DNA of 64,000 bases. Origin: Metridium senile (Eukaryota > Cnidaria > Anthozoa > Actiniaria > Metridiidae). Numbering within the stretch: position 1 is the first letter of the stretch; every line of letters begins with the position of its first letter. This document shows, piece by piece, positions 48,001 through 60,521 of the stretch. The notes under the pieces were generated by a model. That model was not told the origin of the DNA, made no database searches, and saw only the letters and a list, made by a program, of their open reading frames with translations. The position numbers and the translations under genes were made by a program. Location of the stretch: positions 6,591,306-6,655,305 of the forward strand of contig OX459104.1 of assembly GCA_949775045.1 (NCBI GenBank). The letters are read 5' to 3'.

Positions 48001-51000
48001 AAAGTCTGTCGATAGAGCCCTTGGGACAACAACGCCTGGCGACACAAAGTATCTGAAGGCACTAGCAGAAACATATGAAAATGCCAGCAGTTGGGATACC
48101 AAGCGACAAGTATTAGCAATAATGGCAGATCTACTGACTCACCATGAACTTCAAAAGTTTATACCAGAAGTTACTGAGTATCGGTTTAAAATTGCCCGAC
48201 TTCACATTAAGAGATATGGTCGAGGTGCACCAGTCCCGATAAATAAGAGTCCAAGGATGAGAGTGGATGAGTGTCAACTAGACCATTTCTTGTCATTCAT
48301 CACAAGTAGCCAAGTGGTACAAGACCTCCCCTTTGGTCAGCGATACCTCCCCCTTACTAATGGCGAGGTCTTAGAGACCCCAAATGTCATCAGGGCTATG
48401 ATTCCCCAACGAATCATAGATCAATATACTCAGTTCTGTAAGGAAAACCAAGTCAAGCCTTTCAGTCCAACGACACTCCGCCGAATATTGTCAGTGTGTA
48501 GTGCCACTGTAAGGAAGTCTTTGCAGGGACTTGATTATTTTGCAGCCGATGGTGGCAAGGCCATTGATGACCTGGCTAATATTGTCCAGAAGATCTCAGT
48601 GCTTGGCTCTGACAACGAATGGGTCGACTATTGTGCAACTGCGTTAAAGAGTAGGAAGTCTTATATAAAATCCGATTATAAGGTAGGTTTTGACAAAATA
48701 AAAATACGTTGGTCCTGAATCATTGTTCTACGTCCCACCCCCCCCCCCCCCCCCCCACCTGATCATGAATCCTCCCCTGATGACCGTCCACAAAAATAAT
48801 TCATACATTTATTAGTCTCTGATTAGCTCTTTAAACATTTGTAGCCGATCAGACAAGTATAATAAGTGGATGTAACATGATTGAATATGCATGTATTGAT
48901 ATAAATATTCAACTACTTTCTTTTTTATTGCTATAGGTTCATATTGCCGAATCTGTTCGAGTGCCAGACCATTGTTGCAATTACGCATTAAGTGATCAAA
49001 AAAACAGCCTTCTCCAATCTGCGTGTGACCACGTTCACGATCTGTCGTGTGCATCTTGTGATCAGTTAAGATCTGTTCTTGATTCAATCGAGAAAGCTGT
49101 TCAAAGTGCAGCACAAAATCTCCAAAATGTCGAAGGAGATGATATTCTGTTCTCATGTAAACAAGCAATCCAGGCCATCAAGAACTGGAAAATGCACCAG
49201 TTGCGCTCTCTTAACCAGGACAAAGCCCGAATAGACATCTTGGGCTCACTGGACGAACACACTGTGTTCATTACCCAGGACTGGGTAAGCGGCAAGCGGC
49301 AAGCGCATTGACTTCAGCGACCCACAAGGTGGGAAGGGAGCTTGTGACAGGAAGGCAGCCTCTGTGAAAGCTCACGTTCGAAGGTACATAAATGAGGGCC
49401 ATGACGATGTCACTGCGGAAGACTTTAGGGATGCCATTCTATCTCACAGCGGGTTACGTGGAGTGAAAGTTTGTCTGGTCGACATGGCTAACGTCAGCAC
49501 GTCTAATCCATTGACCATAGATGGTATAAGCACATTGAACAACTTTGAGTACACCGATACCAAATTAACCATGTGGAGAGCCTACAAAATCGGAAAAGGC
49601 AAATCTTTAGATTTGTCTAAATGTCCAGGTAATGATATTGCTAACTTGTAACTTGTAACTCCTTGTAACTTTCTTTTCAAGGAAATACTAATGTCATGTT
49701 TCTATTTTCATTATTTTATTCAGAGGTCACCTCAATGACAATAACACAAGAAGATGGCTCTTTTTCAAAAGGTGGCTTTGTATCCATCACCGAACCGAAA
49801 AAAGTGAAAGAAAAGAAGTTAACAGAACCAGGCAACGATCAAGAGCCTCAGGATCATGACAAGTTGACGTCAGATCTTTTTCCTTGTCCTCTGGATGGAT
49901 GTGTAAGGGTCTACCAGCGATTTTCAGGTCTAGAAAGCCATATCCTATACGGAGAATGCCAACTTATAGAAGAAAAGCGTAACCTATTTGACAAAGCAAA
50001 GATTGCGTACCGAGAAAAACTTCTTCATGGTTCCACTTCTGTCCCATCAATGTCAAGTACAACATTAGCCTCTTCCCATTCAAGTCCGCCACTGCTAAAA
50101 GGATGGGCCCTTAAGACAGGAAAGCAAGCAAAGCGATTTTCCGAAAAGCAAAAATCGTATCTAAATCAAAAATTTAATATTGGCCAGGAAACTGGGTATA
50201 AGCTAGATGGAGTAACTGTGTCGCGTGATATGAGATATGCAAAAGACCACAATGGAGTACGCCTGTTTGAAGTTAGTGAGTTTTTAACAGCCCAGCAAAT
50301 CAGCTCATACTTTTCAAGACTGGCATCAAAACTGAAGAAAGGTACTTTACCGCAAACACCTGGAAATGAAGACGACGAGGCAGACCATATAGCCGCAGAA
50401 GAAGAAAATACTTACACCTACACACGTTCAGCCATAATTCAAGATTGTCAGCTAATTCATCCCATCCTCTATGACACTTATGATATTTGCAAACTGAGTA
50501 AATCCTCTAGCTTGACGAAGCTCAGCGTAGTATTGCTTCGCACAATATGCGAATATTTTGATCTGGATTGCTCAGATATAAAGGTCCACAGAAAAGCGCC
50601 ATACATTGAACTCTTAGAAAACACTGTTGCAATGTGCAGCTGCAGTAACATTTTACACTAAATCCAGTCTTTCTTACTCTCCCACTCATCTGAATTTTTG
50701 TTTCCTCACAAAACAAACCGCAGCTGCTTGGGAGAATAAGTCAGTTTCTTTGGCTCATTACTTTGCGATTGGGCTTCCTGTCTGTCAGGCAATCTACAAT
50801 CTATTGTGCAGTCTGGCCGGAATCAGTATTATCGATCTCTCATGTTAAAAACGTTGACTTTCAAACAAACTTAGAACGAACGCTCTTATTATTGGAACAG
50901 TATATCAAACCCATTCAGTGAAAACCTCGTACATTTACAGAATGTCTAAAGTCGATTCGATGAGCACACAATCGCGTGCAACTATAACGGTTTGACCATG

Positions 51001-51703
51001 TGATCATTACTACGTTAAAAATGGCAAGAAAGTCACAAACTTTAGCAGATTTAAAACATTTTACATTGCTTTTTATAAATCTTGCACTTTAGAAAAGTAT
51101 TTTAATGAACTGCGATCGTTTGAAGCGGATTCAATGATTACACCGCGTTATGTAAACAATGAGTTTTTGAGCAATTTGACCTTTCATTTCATCGCTCAAA
51201 CTCTTCAAATTTTGAGTGGCCCAAAAATTTTATTTTACACATCAAAAGAACAATTCTTGCTCTTAACGTGGATGCTGTTTTCATGGTTGAATTCGAGGTA
51301 TCAGTGAAGATATACTGACTTTAACTAAACACACTCTACAGCGTGCCAAAACAAACGACAAGTTCAAAAATCGTTAAAATATTTAAACTCATATTAAATT
51401 TCATTCTAACGATTGCTAGTGTTACTCTATTATCTATATTTGACGATGGATAAGCGGAAAATTGCATGACAATTTAGTTAGCAACCAAAACAAGGTCAAT
51501 CTGAAGCAACGTAAATCTATGCGAAAATAGGCTGGTTTTGCAAGAAAATACAAATTCCAACTTCTTGCTAAAAATATTTTTCTAATTAAGCTAATAACTT
51601 TTTTATGTTATTAGGGCTACTAATCCTTCATTTTGACAAAGTTTGAGCAATTTTGATTTTTTGCGTTCTGCACGCCATAGGCTATAATTACGGACTGCTT
51701 CTC
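45015..51703 (+). mobile_element. TTAA-flanked DNA transposon with about 0.8 kb TIRs and a decayed gene (6,689 bp)
   Basis: Left terminus TTAA-GAGAAGCAGTCCGTAATTAT (TTAA 45011-45014); right terminus ATAATTACGGACTGCTTCTC-TTAA (TTAA 51704-51707). The inverted repeats extend over about 45015-45877 and 50901-51703; the right arm lacks about 50 bp present in the left. Between them lies a multi-exon gene (46282-50661). TTAA duplications point to the Kolobok or piggyBac groups. The size, long TIRs and coding content make this the probable autonomous-type relative of the smaller TTAA elements here. Confidence 0.85.
46282..50661 (+). pseudogene. Transposase-like gene inside the TTAA element, disrupted
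   Basis: Exons: 46282-46462, 47102-47320, 47516-47679, about 47759-48682, 48937 to about 49628, 49724-50661. Phases fit at all junctions. The protein starts MARCSFFAAGSDCG, has a Cys/His-rich region (CPRHRDILGIRWRCKKRFC and CKRC), an acidic linker, a helical middle, a segment ending HTVFITQDW, then DFSDPQGGKGACDRKAA, a C2HC-like finger (CPLDGC...HILYGEC) and a C-terminal helical block. Two defects are seen. The frame changes near 47970. At about 49285-49310 the reading passes through a GCGGCAAGC repeat into another frame, and I infer that the DDE catalytic core is missing there. I recognise this family only loosely as an uncharacterised transposon protein common in cnidarians; no superfamily name is certain. 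Confidence 0.65.
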
Positions 51704-51707
51704 TTAA

Positions 51708-52811
51708 TTTCTCGGCGAGGTTTACTTTAAGGATACAGTCCACGATCGCGGGGTACTCTTAAGTGAAAATAGTTTTGCGCTCCATCTTACATTAAAGATA
51801 AACAAAGTCTATATCAAAAATTCTGAAATTGCAGTCAGGATTCATTATTATTAACTTTTTAATACGTCTGATACGTCTGATACTTTCAAGTTTTCAAGTC
51901 AGAGAAAAAACGTTAGACACTAATAAAGTATACATTATTTTGAAACTAATAAGACAATAATAAGACTTTGCATGTTTCTTTCTTGAAACACTTATATGTA
52001 ACCAATGATTTACGTATTACCTCAAAGACAAGTGCCTTTGTTTAATTGGTTTTAAGTCGAAATATTTTCACTGCTTTTTTTCGTCAAATCTGCTTTATTT
52101 CAATCAGCATATACTTGCCTTCAAAACCCGTGGCTTGCTTTTTTGATATTTTGCTTCATTATTGAGTAAACATGTTTTAAAGTTCAATCGTTCAATCGAG
52201 TTACGTGGTTCAACGGACAATAACTCAGAAAGTAAGCATTTTATATACACCTACTTGCAAGAACGTTGTGATACAACATTTCAACATTTGTAGTTTAGTG
52301 GATTAGGAATAAATTAATAGTACAAAAGAAGATCATTGAAGCAGAAATCTTTCTTTTTTAATTTTAATTTATTTCTAATCCACTAAATTACAAATGTTCA
52401 AATGTTGTATGACAACGTTTTTGCAAGTAGGTGTATACAAGTTTTGAAAACGAAAATGTTCTGATTGACATAATGTAGAAATGACGGCAAAGCATTAAGA
52501 GAAATCCTGGTATTTCATCGATATCTATATAATAAACTGTCTTTTTCGTGCAATAAAACACATAAGGTACTTTTTTCCCCATGACTGAAATACTCCTCTT
52601 CGTGTACAATGCCTTGGTGCATGCAATCACATTTCAATCATTGCAGCATAGTGTGGGGTAACTGTAACAAAGTTCTTTCTCAAAAACTACAGCAACTCAA
52701 AATCCGTACTGCAAGAATAATTACCTTCTCGGGCTATAATGTACACACAGATGAATTATACTAGTCATTAAATTGAAAACAAAAACTAGACCATCAGCGC
52801 AAGATTGATAA
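51708..52811. other. Spacer with a palindrome at 52230-52440
   Basis: There is no gene. TACACCTACTTGCAA near 52248 pairs with TTGCAAGTAGGTGTA near 52422, across inner arms that include CCACTAAATTACAAATG. Confidence 0.55.
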
Positions 52812-53268
52812 GGGGTGGACCATTAGAAGTTGGGGGAGGGGTTGGCAATTCCCAAAATAAAAAACGTACACGGCCAATGTGCCCCCCAAAACAAATCCCG
52901 CACAGAGCCAAGCTAAAAAAAAACGTGCAGAACCTTGAGGGGCAGCGAATGCTAAAATTTTAAAATCCGAGCCTGAGATTCTAGAAATATATCAGCTCAT
53001 GCATTTATTGTATTTAAAAATTCTAGATTCCGAGACATCAAAAGCACGAAAATCCGAGATTCCCGGGGAGACTTTAAGACATCAAAAACACGAAATTCCG
53101 AGACTTTGAGGGATCAAAAACACGAAAATCCGAAACTTTGAGACATCAAAAACACAAAAATCCTAGACTTACGCTCTTTGTATCAGTATACAATATATAC
53201 GAAAATATAGACTTGCCCCAAATCGACCTATTGCCAACCTCCTCCCCCAACTTCTAATGGTCCAACCC
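52812..53268. mobile_element. Harbinger-type MITE with TAA duplication (457 bp)
   Basis: GGGGTGGACCATTAGAAGTT and AACTTCTAATGGTCCAACCC are inverted ends. TAA is repeated at 52809-52811 and 53269-53271. The interior has tandem units of about 30 bp containing GACATCAAAAACACGAAA. Confidence 0.75.
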
Positions 53269-53459
53269 TAAGTTCATTTTCATATTTAAGACTTTGAATA
53301 GTCTGACACTAGATTAGTACACCTCCAAATCTCGCCTATAAATTTATTAAAAAAACAAATTAGCTGATCGGTACTTTTGAACAATTTGCCACTAAAATAT
53401 AAGACAAGCATCGTCTCTGACAAGCTTTAAATCTACTTTGATGTAGACCTTTTATCAGG

Positions 53460-53690
53460 GGCGGGGGGGGGGGGGGGGGGGGGGGGGCACGTACCATCAG
53501 CGTATGGTTTCAATTATTAGTATTAAAGTTTATTTTTACCGAGTGAATTAATACGCTCGAAATATCTCCGCCCTTTTGGTCATAATTAGACATGGCACAT
53601 ACGTTTACCAACAAACCAAACAGCCGTCATTATCACTTGACATATAGCTTGAAAAATGTTAGTGCCCCCCCCCCCCCCCCCCTCCCCCAA
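53460..53690. repeat. Poly-G and poly-C tracts
   Basis: A G run of about 25 bases at 53462-53487 and a C run at about 53665-53682 bracket an AT-rich spacer. Similar tracts occur at 28746, 42115, 43134 and 48737. Confidence 0.9.
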
Positions 53691-53899
53691 TTACATTAAT
53701 TTGTAATCATTTATTTATATTTATTGTAATTTATCTCAATTATTTACCTTCACCAGTACAACAAAGTGAAAGTGAAAGTAAAAGTATTAGTTGTAAAATG
53801 TATTTGTTACTAAGATAATTTGAAATGAATAAAACGTATAGCTGGAAAAATAACATATCGTTGTGATACGTACACTGAACTATTTCATTCGCAATCAAA

Positions 53900-54620
53900 G
53901 CTAAAATCCACTTTCAAGTCTACAAATGAAGCCGGCATTTCTACTCAAACTTTCAAACTATTATTGTTTCAATAAAAAGATCTTCGTTTTCAATATTCTA
54001 AGTTCAAATCGATTAATGGAAACAAATTTAAAATACTAAACCCAACAATGACTTCTACGTGTTCACAATTCAGATGTTTTGACTGTAAAGGATGTCAGTA
54101 TTTCTACTCTTTTTATCGATTTATTCATGGTATATTTTGGTTGTACTTGTTTGTGGTATATAACCACCAGTTGTTACAGTGTTAGATGATGAGACAAATA
54201 TGTTACAATACAGTCAAAACACCTGAATCTTGAACACGTAGAACTCAATTAAGTTTCGAAATTTGTTTCCATTAATCAATTTGAACTTGGAATATTGAAA
54301 ACAAAGGTTTTATTCAAAACAAGAATAGTTTGAAAGTTCGAATGCTGATTGGACATAATAAAACATTCGATTCTACTAGTATGGTAACATATTGTATCTT
54401 TGCTCGTCGAATTCATTGGGTTTCCTGTGTTATAATAATATATATAATTGTTTATATAATAAACAATCGAACTATCAAACTATTCTTGTTTGAATAATGA
54501 AATCTTCGTTTTCAATATTCTAAGTTCAATTAATGGAAGCAAATTTCGAAAACTACTTCGAGTTCTACATGTTCACGATTCAGGAGTTTTGACTGTAAAT
54601 GATTTCTACTCTTGTTATCG
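53900..54620. repeat. Inverted repeat plus a third direct copy
   Basis: Bases about 53955-54110 pair with about 54205-54340 (GTTTTCAATATTC... with its inverse), and about 54470-54610 is another copy in the first orientation. It is noncoding. Confidence 0.65.
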
Positions 54621-54919
54621 CTTTATTCATAGCATAGTTTGATTGTTTGTGTTATATGATCATAACAAGTTGTTGCAGTGGTAGTTGATGAAACACAAAT
54701 ATTATTTCAAAAAGAAAACGTTTAATATTAAAATCAATTAATTATTTTGTTAACCGACATCCTTTGCTATCTTAGGAGTATATTTGCATCTAAAAATACA
54801 CCATGTCGCGTTACGTGGCCATGCTTGCGTTATTCTCGGGAAAAAACTTCGATCAATCAAACTAGCTCTGCATGACCGCATCCAGAAATCAATTTAGTTT
54901 ACAATGCGCTAGTATAGTT

Positions 54920-56060
54920 GTCCTTTATCAATCTTTGCTTGGTTACCACCAAAAACAATGGATTGGAATAATATTCAACGCCATGTAAAATGTAAGTAGT
55001 GAGAACATACACACATTTGATACTTTATGTTGGCTTTTGTTAATCTTTGTTTCCGCCATGCGGTGGTCACAATAGAGTTCAATTATTAGATATTTATATC
55101 GAGATATTCACATATTTGAGAATTTCTTTGTATTTTAATAACAAATATGGATAGTTTTTGTATATATGTGAGAGAGGGTACGAACGAAAACTTTGTTTAG
55201 GAGAAACATTGATATGAATATTTGGCTATAATTCGAACGAATATTTGTACGTCAATATAGTCTACTTATATGTTACAAACAACAGTTACACGAGAGGGTA
55301 ACGATGATATAGCGCTTTACTTACATTGACTTGCAAATTGTGGTGTCCAAAAAGTCTTGTAAAATGGTCTGGCTAATTTTCTTCTCACACTTTTTTCGAC
55401 ATTATTTTCGACACTATTTTCGACACTGAAACGAATCATTTTATACTTACTATACTACTATTATTTCGCCTGTTTTTATGAGCTGACATGGGGGGCCGTG
55501 AAGCATAATACATATTGTCTAATGGTTTTCTAATTCGAACGGTGAAATATTACACGTTTTTAAAAACAGTGTCTGGTAAGTGTCACGTTATTAAGTATCA
55601 CGGTAGTTATTTAGTTGTTCTCGAAAATGACTTTATTTAACTGCTCTTGCGTATGAGACCTTCGATCACTGATCACTTAGGACTGTTTTCTTGTTAATTC
55701 AGTTTAGTTGGGCTGATATATTTGCCGTTCATCACGTTTTGCTAGTATGTTTGTTATTTATCAATTTTTGCTTGGTTACCACTAAAAACAATGGATTGGC
55801 ATATTATTCGACGCCATGTGAATGGTAAGTAGAGAGAACATACACACATTACGTTTTGGCTAGTGCTCAATTCAATAAGGCTTTTATATTTGTATCGAGA
55901 TATTCGCATATTTGAGAATTTCTTTGTATTTTAATAACAAATATGTATAGTTATTGAATATGTGAAAGAGGGTACGAACGAAAACTTTGTTTAGGAGAAA
56001 TATTCATATGAATATTTGGCTATAATTCGAACGAATATTTGTGAATACGTCAATACGTCC
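54920..56060 (+). repeat. Large direct repeat (about 350 bp, two copies)
   Basis: Bases about 54925-55260 and about 55755-56045 are direct copies, sharing TTGCTTGGTTACCAC and GAGAATTTCTTTGTATTTTA. Each contains ATGGATTGG...CGCCATGT followed by GTAAGT. A further repeat links 55255-55385 with 57053-57195 (TTGCAAATTGTGGTGTCC). Confidence 0.7.
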
Positions 56061-56088
56061 TTTTTTCTCCCCGTAGCCGTGTTTAGCC

Positions 56089-56484
56089 TACCCTAGAATC
56101 TAGAGGGTTTCCTGTTCTAGTATTCGTATTTATCATTTGTACGTCTGTGTTCGTTATTTTCAAGAGAAACCCTCTAGCCAAACGAGCCTATTCTTTTGGA
56201 TTCGCCGAGCCAATCACAAACGGAGGGTCGCTGCGTGACCCCGACTTCTGATTGGAGACCTTTGATTGGATGAAAGCTGACAGCAAGATGTCAACATGTT
56301 TGCCAAGTTTCCAGATATGGCTATAATAGGCAGTGTCAATCAAAATAGCATGGAAGTGAGATTCTAAGCTCTTTGGGCCAGGGGTTAGTCTCGTTGAATC
56401 AAAAACTGTCAACAAACCGTCAAATTTACAAACGCTAAAGCAAACGCTAGAGCAAGGAGAAAATAACCCCTGGTACCCAGGGTA
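56089..56484. mobile_element. MITE with 9-bp duplication TGTTTAGCC (396 bp)
   Basis: TGTTTAGCC occurs at 56080-56088 and 56485-56493. The element begins TACCCTAG and ends CCAGGGTA, with imperfect inverted termini. A nine-base duplication suggests Mutator- or Merlin-type mobilisation. Confidence 0.7.
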
Positions 56485-56493
56485 TGTTTAGCC

Positions 56494-57457
56494 TCTTCAC
56501 GTTACACTCCTTCAGTTGCGTGACGAGGTAAAACAATGCTTCTGGACGATATATAACAATAATATATATCTTCTTCATCAAGTTGTATCAGAAAAAATGG
56601 ACCGAACAATCAGATTGCACTATAAGAAGGAACCATAATTGTTTCATTCGTTTCGAAGTAGTTTTCAATTAAATTCTTACAAATTACGTGGCAGCCAGAG
56701 TTTCGGCAACATCAATACATCAATCATCAAAACTTGGACTTCTGAACGAGCTATATATGTAAAGACTGTTGCTGTTTTTCCAATGCAGTTTTATTGCGAA
56801 GTGTAGTATAAGATGCTACAATATAGTCTTGGTTTATTCATAAAAAAGTGCGAAAGGAGATGGGAACAATTAAGTTTAAAACATTGGAAAATGCTTATTT
56901 TAACATTTTTTATCGCGATATATTTTTCGGACAGACACTTTCTGACATTTTTATTTATTTATTTTATTTATTTTATTTTTGCTCTGTTTTCACGCTAATA
57001 GAATGCTATATTATAGCAGTATCAGAATTGCTGTGGCTTCGAAAGATCGTTTTAACATACTTATATGTTACAAACAGTAACACGAGAGGGCAATGTACTC
57101 GCTATATTAACGACAAAAATAGATTTTTGAAGCATAATATACCGCTTTACTTAAATTGACTTGCAAATTGTGGTGTCCAAAAAGTCTTGTAAAATCATAT
57201 TGCTAATTTTCTTGAACATTGTTTTTTTCATTTTTTTAATCAAAAACATCTATACAAATTATGCTTTTGCTAAATACTGTGGTTATCTTGAAACAGAGGA
57301 AAAACAGTTCACTTAAATCGTACGATTTCTTATTTCACTAGGTAAAACCCTCACTTGCTGCGAGGAACCCTATATTTTTTTAAGGCATATTTAGAAAGAA
57401 CAGCTAGGCAAACATGCAACGTTGATTTTGGAAGAAACGATATTACTACAAGTAATA
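56494..57457. other. Gene-free spacer
   Basis: Short open frames at 56813-56998 and 56848-57159 overlap one another and are hydrophobic and AT-driven. The only other content is the second copy of a direct repeat (57053-57195, noted above). I support no gene here. Confidence 0.5.
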
Positions 57458-57738
57458 TACAGCTATTTCAAAAAACGTAGAATACTGAATAGTGCATACT
57501 GAATAGTACATTGCAAGAACAAAATGCATTTTGGGTCAAGTAATATAGTTTAAAGTAAAATAAATAATAGTTAGTTATTATATTCTTAGTGCATTCCATT
57601 CAAAACAATATATGAGATAGTTATGGGGACTAAATATCGCTGTATATGTATTATTTATTACGAATCAATGAGACCCATAATGCCCTTTGGTCTTGGAATG
57701 CACTATTCAGTATTCAACGTTTTTTGAAATAGCTGTAT
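57458..57738. mobile_element. MITE with TA-type ends (about 281 bp)
   Basis: TATACAGCTATTTCAAAAAA at the left and TTTTTTGAAATAGCTGTATA at the right are perfect inverted ends beginning with TA, and ACTGAATAGTGCA pairs with TGCACTATTCAGT just inside. Confidence 0.8.
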
Positions 57739-58837
57739 ACTATATAAGCGGCCGATCTGTAAGCAAAGACAAAATTCCTAAATCAGTAAGAATCTTAAAT
57801 GTAGGCATCATCTCAACTCAATCTCGATTCCTTAAAAAATGTATATTACAGTTTTATTTATTTGTATCTATCATATGGAGCGTTAATATGGGGAGTTATT
57901 ACAAAAATAAAATTAACTTATTACACCGCATAACTTAAAGTGGCACATTGGGATTTAAACGTCAGCCGCCACAGCCTTAGATAATGAGCTCAAATATTCA
58001 GCTTAAAAAAGATAGTCTTATACACCCTTTTTGTAGAAGTAAAGGGTGCAAAATGTTACTTATACTTTCAGAATATCTTTTTGAAGGACGTGCTTCAGCA
58101 AATCAACAATATTTCACCGAAAAACAGTGGAAAAAAGACTAAAATCACATATTTATTTGTTAGAGACTGCCCATGGACACTCTTGGCTTCTTGTTTTACT
58201 GTGAATTTAAAGGAATTATTATTATCAAGAACGTTTATGAAATGTCAAAAGATTTGGTGAACTTTTTTTCTCTATTTCAAGACAGCCACAGGATTTAGCA
58301 AAGCATATTTTTTGCTTTTTGGATGTTTTTGATTGAAATCTACATACAGTGTAATTTGAGGACTGCATGATATAAACTGAGAAGAAAATTGTCACTATCG
58401 ATATCATTCACCAAACCAATACTCACGCCTTCCTTTCCCCTCCTCCTCTCCCCAGTTTCCCTCGGAAGGCCTGTTGAAATTGAATTTTATTCACACACAT
58501 TATAACACATTATGACAATAGAAAATACAATTTGAATAATTTACATAATTACAAATAGAAATACATATAAATGTAGTAAGCTATGAAAAAGTATAATAAA
58601 TAGAGTGTGTGTGGTTGCTGAAGTAGTATAAACTTTCGAGTCAACAACCACTCACTGAATAAATATTAATTATAATAATAAATGTAGACGAAGTAAAATG
58701 TGACCTGTTCCTCAGGTTTATGTCTCCTACTCTACTTTCGAAATTTTACTTTTGAAATTTATACTTCAAACCTGGAAAGTTCTATACATGTGGGAAACGT
58801 CAATGTCTCCCAACTAATGCAGTCGCACATGCTCAAT
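57739..58837. other. Gene-free spacer
   Basis: No supported gene or clear repeat. Short open frames here lack domains. Confidence 0.5.
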
Positions 58838-59415
58838 AGGGACTTTTAGCACCAGTACGGGAGTAGGGGACGGTGACGTCGATTCCGCGATAGGACTGGG
58901 GACTCTCGTCTCCGTGTCTTTTAGCATTAAACTACGGCACACTTAAAACCCTCTACAAAAACATCGAAATGGCCTCATTTAAGCAGACAAGAGAAGCTCT
59001 CCTGGAATCATTTGAACATGTAGATATTGATGATGAGAAATTCAGTTCTAACAGAACAGAACACCTCCAATAACCCTGATTTCAGCTATGAAGCTTACGA
59101 GCCATTTGACTTGGACTCCGTCACGAAGATATCAAAAATCTAATCAGAAATTGTTTAATTTCGACGTCAAATTGATTTCAAAATAATTCAATTGAACTTG
59201 TGTTCAATATGCTGAAGGTAGAAAAAGGTTTACTTGTAATAATTGAGAGAAAAAGCTTCACGTAATGGCACTACGGCAAAACCCTTGAGTACACGCTCTC
59301 GATTGCGCTCGACGGGAAAGTAATCTGAGACCAATTGATCTACGCATGCTCATAGTGACAAAATTACTTCCGATACCCCGAAGTCACGTCTCCCGTCCTG
59401 GTGCTAAAAGTCCCT
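58838..59415 (+). mobile_element. PIF/Harbinger-type remnant with transposase N-terminus (578 bp)
   Basis: AGGGACTTTTAGCACCAG and CTGGTGCTAAAAGTCCCT are perfect inverted ends with AAT on both flanks (58835-58837 and 59416-59418). Inside, ATG at 58969 opens MASFKQTREALLESFEHVD and, after a stop and a shift, FSYEAYEPFDLDS. These resemble the N-terminus of Harbinger-like nucleases in invertebrate genomes. Most of the transposase is deleted. Confidence 0.7.
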
Positions 59416-59418
59416 AAT

Positions 59419-60521
59419 ATGACCTTTATAGTGCAACACTTATTCATTTAGCAAATTCTGCCGTATCTTTTACAAATAATTTTTCATAAGGGACATATTC
59501 CTGTTTCATGTAAATTTGCGCATGTGCAATAGGATTGCACCTTTATAAAGCCTATTAAACTAAGAAAAAACAAGTAAAATAACAGAAAACATACCCACCA
59601 CATTGCATAAAAAATATTTTCTGCGCAACTTTTGCTTGCTTCTATCCGAAAATCATAATTTCTCATTTCTATTTTTTTTTCCTACCGTCGAAATATATTT
59701 CTGTTTTTTGTTTATAATAAAACAAATTTTCTTGTTAGGATTGTTTTAGAAAATATAACTTATAAAAATATACTATGTTTTTCTCGTTTATGCGGAGAAC
59801 CGCTATGTCATGAAATCGAGGCAACCCACAGGAAGCCCAGACAACACTAATGCTATTCGCCATCTTAGATGTAAAGGTTTGGATTTCTCATACTTAATAG
59901 CTTCTAAATAGTTTAATGTTGAATCGGAGTCGTTGGATTTGAATATATGGTTTGCTAGTTGCTGCTCAGTTTTCGCAAATGTTTGTTTTCTAGACCAGTT
60001 ATTTCATAGACTGCCTATTTTTATTAGAAACCCACAAATTCTTGTCTGAAATTCATAATAGTTATGATTAATTGGTAATTCAACTTCGTGTCGTCCAATT
60101 CTGTCTGTAATCATACTTTTGGCCTGTTTTCTTTGTAAGTTACCTCATTAAATACGCTTCGCCTGATTGAACCTCGCGCTCAAAGAGCAAAAAGAACCCG
60201 GATGTGTCCGGGCATTCTGTGCGATGGCTTTTTTCAGTTTTATATTTTGATATATTTTGTGCAAAGTCCAGTTTTTTGCAGAGTAGGTACTATTCAAAAT
60301 CAATTATATCAGAAACAAGCCCGGGACACCCCATTTTCTTTGGTCCATTTTAATCAGCAATCATTTATTATTGATGTTTTTTATATTATTGATGTTAAAA
60401 CAGATGGGATGTCGTTCTTGGAAAGACATTCTAGACGCATTGCCGTGTTGATTTTACCATTTATCGCAAGTAAGTAGTAAGTAGTAAGTAGTAAAATAGT
60501 ATTCATTTTTAGATACACCGG
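59419..60521. other. Spacer; no confirmed exon
   Basis: An open frame at 60202-60477 lies between an AG and a GTAAGT, but its product shows no RRM, KH or other domain, so I do not call it an exon of copy C. Confidence 0.4.

Noticed and set aside
60202..60477. Candidate upstream exon of copy C
   Set aside because: It has AG and GTAAGT borders but no recognisable module and no counterpart in copies A or B.
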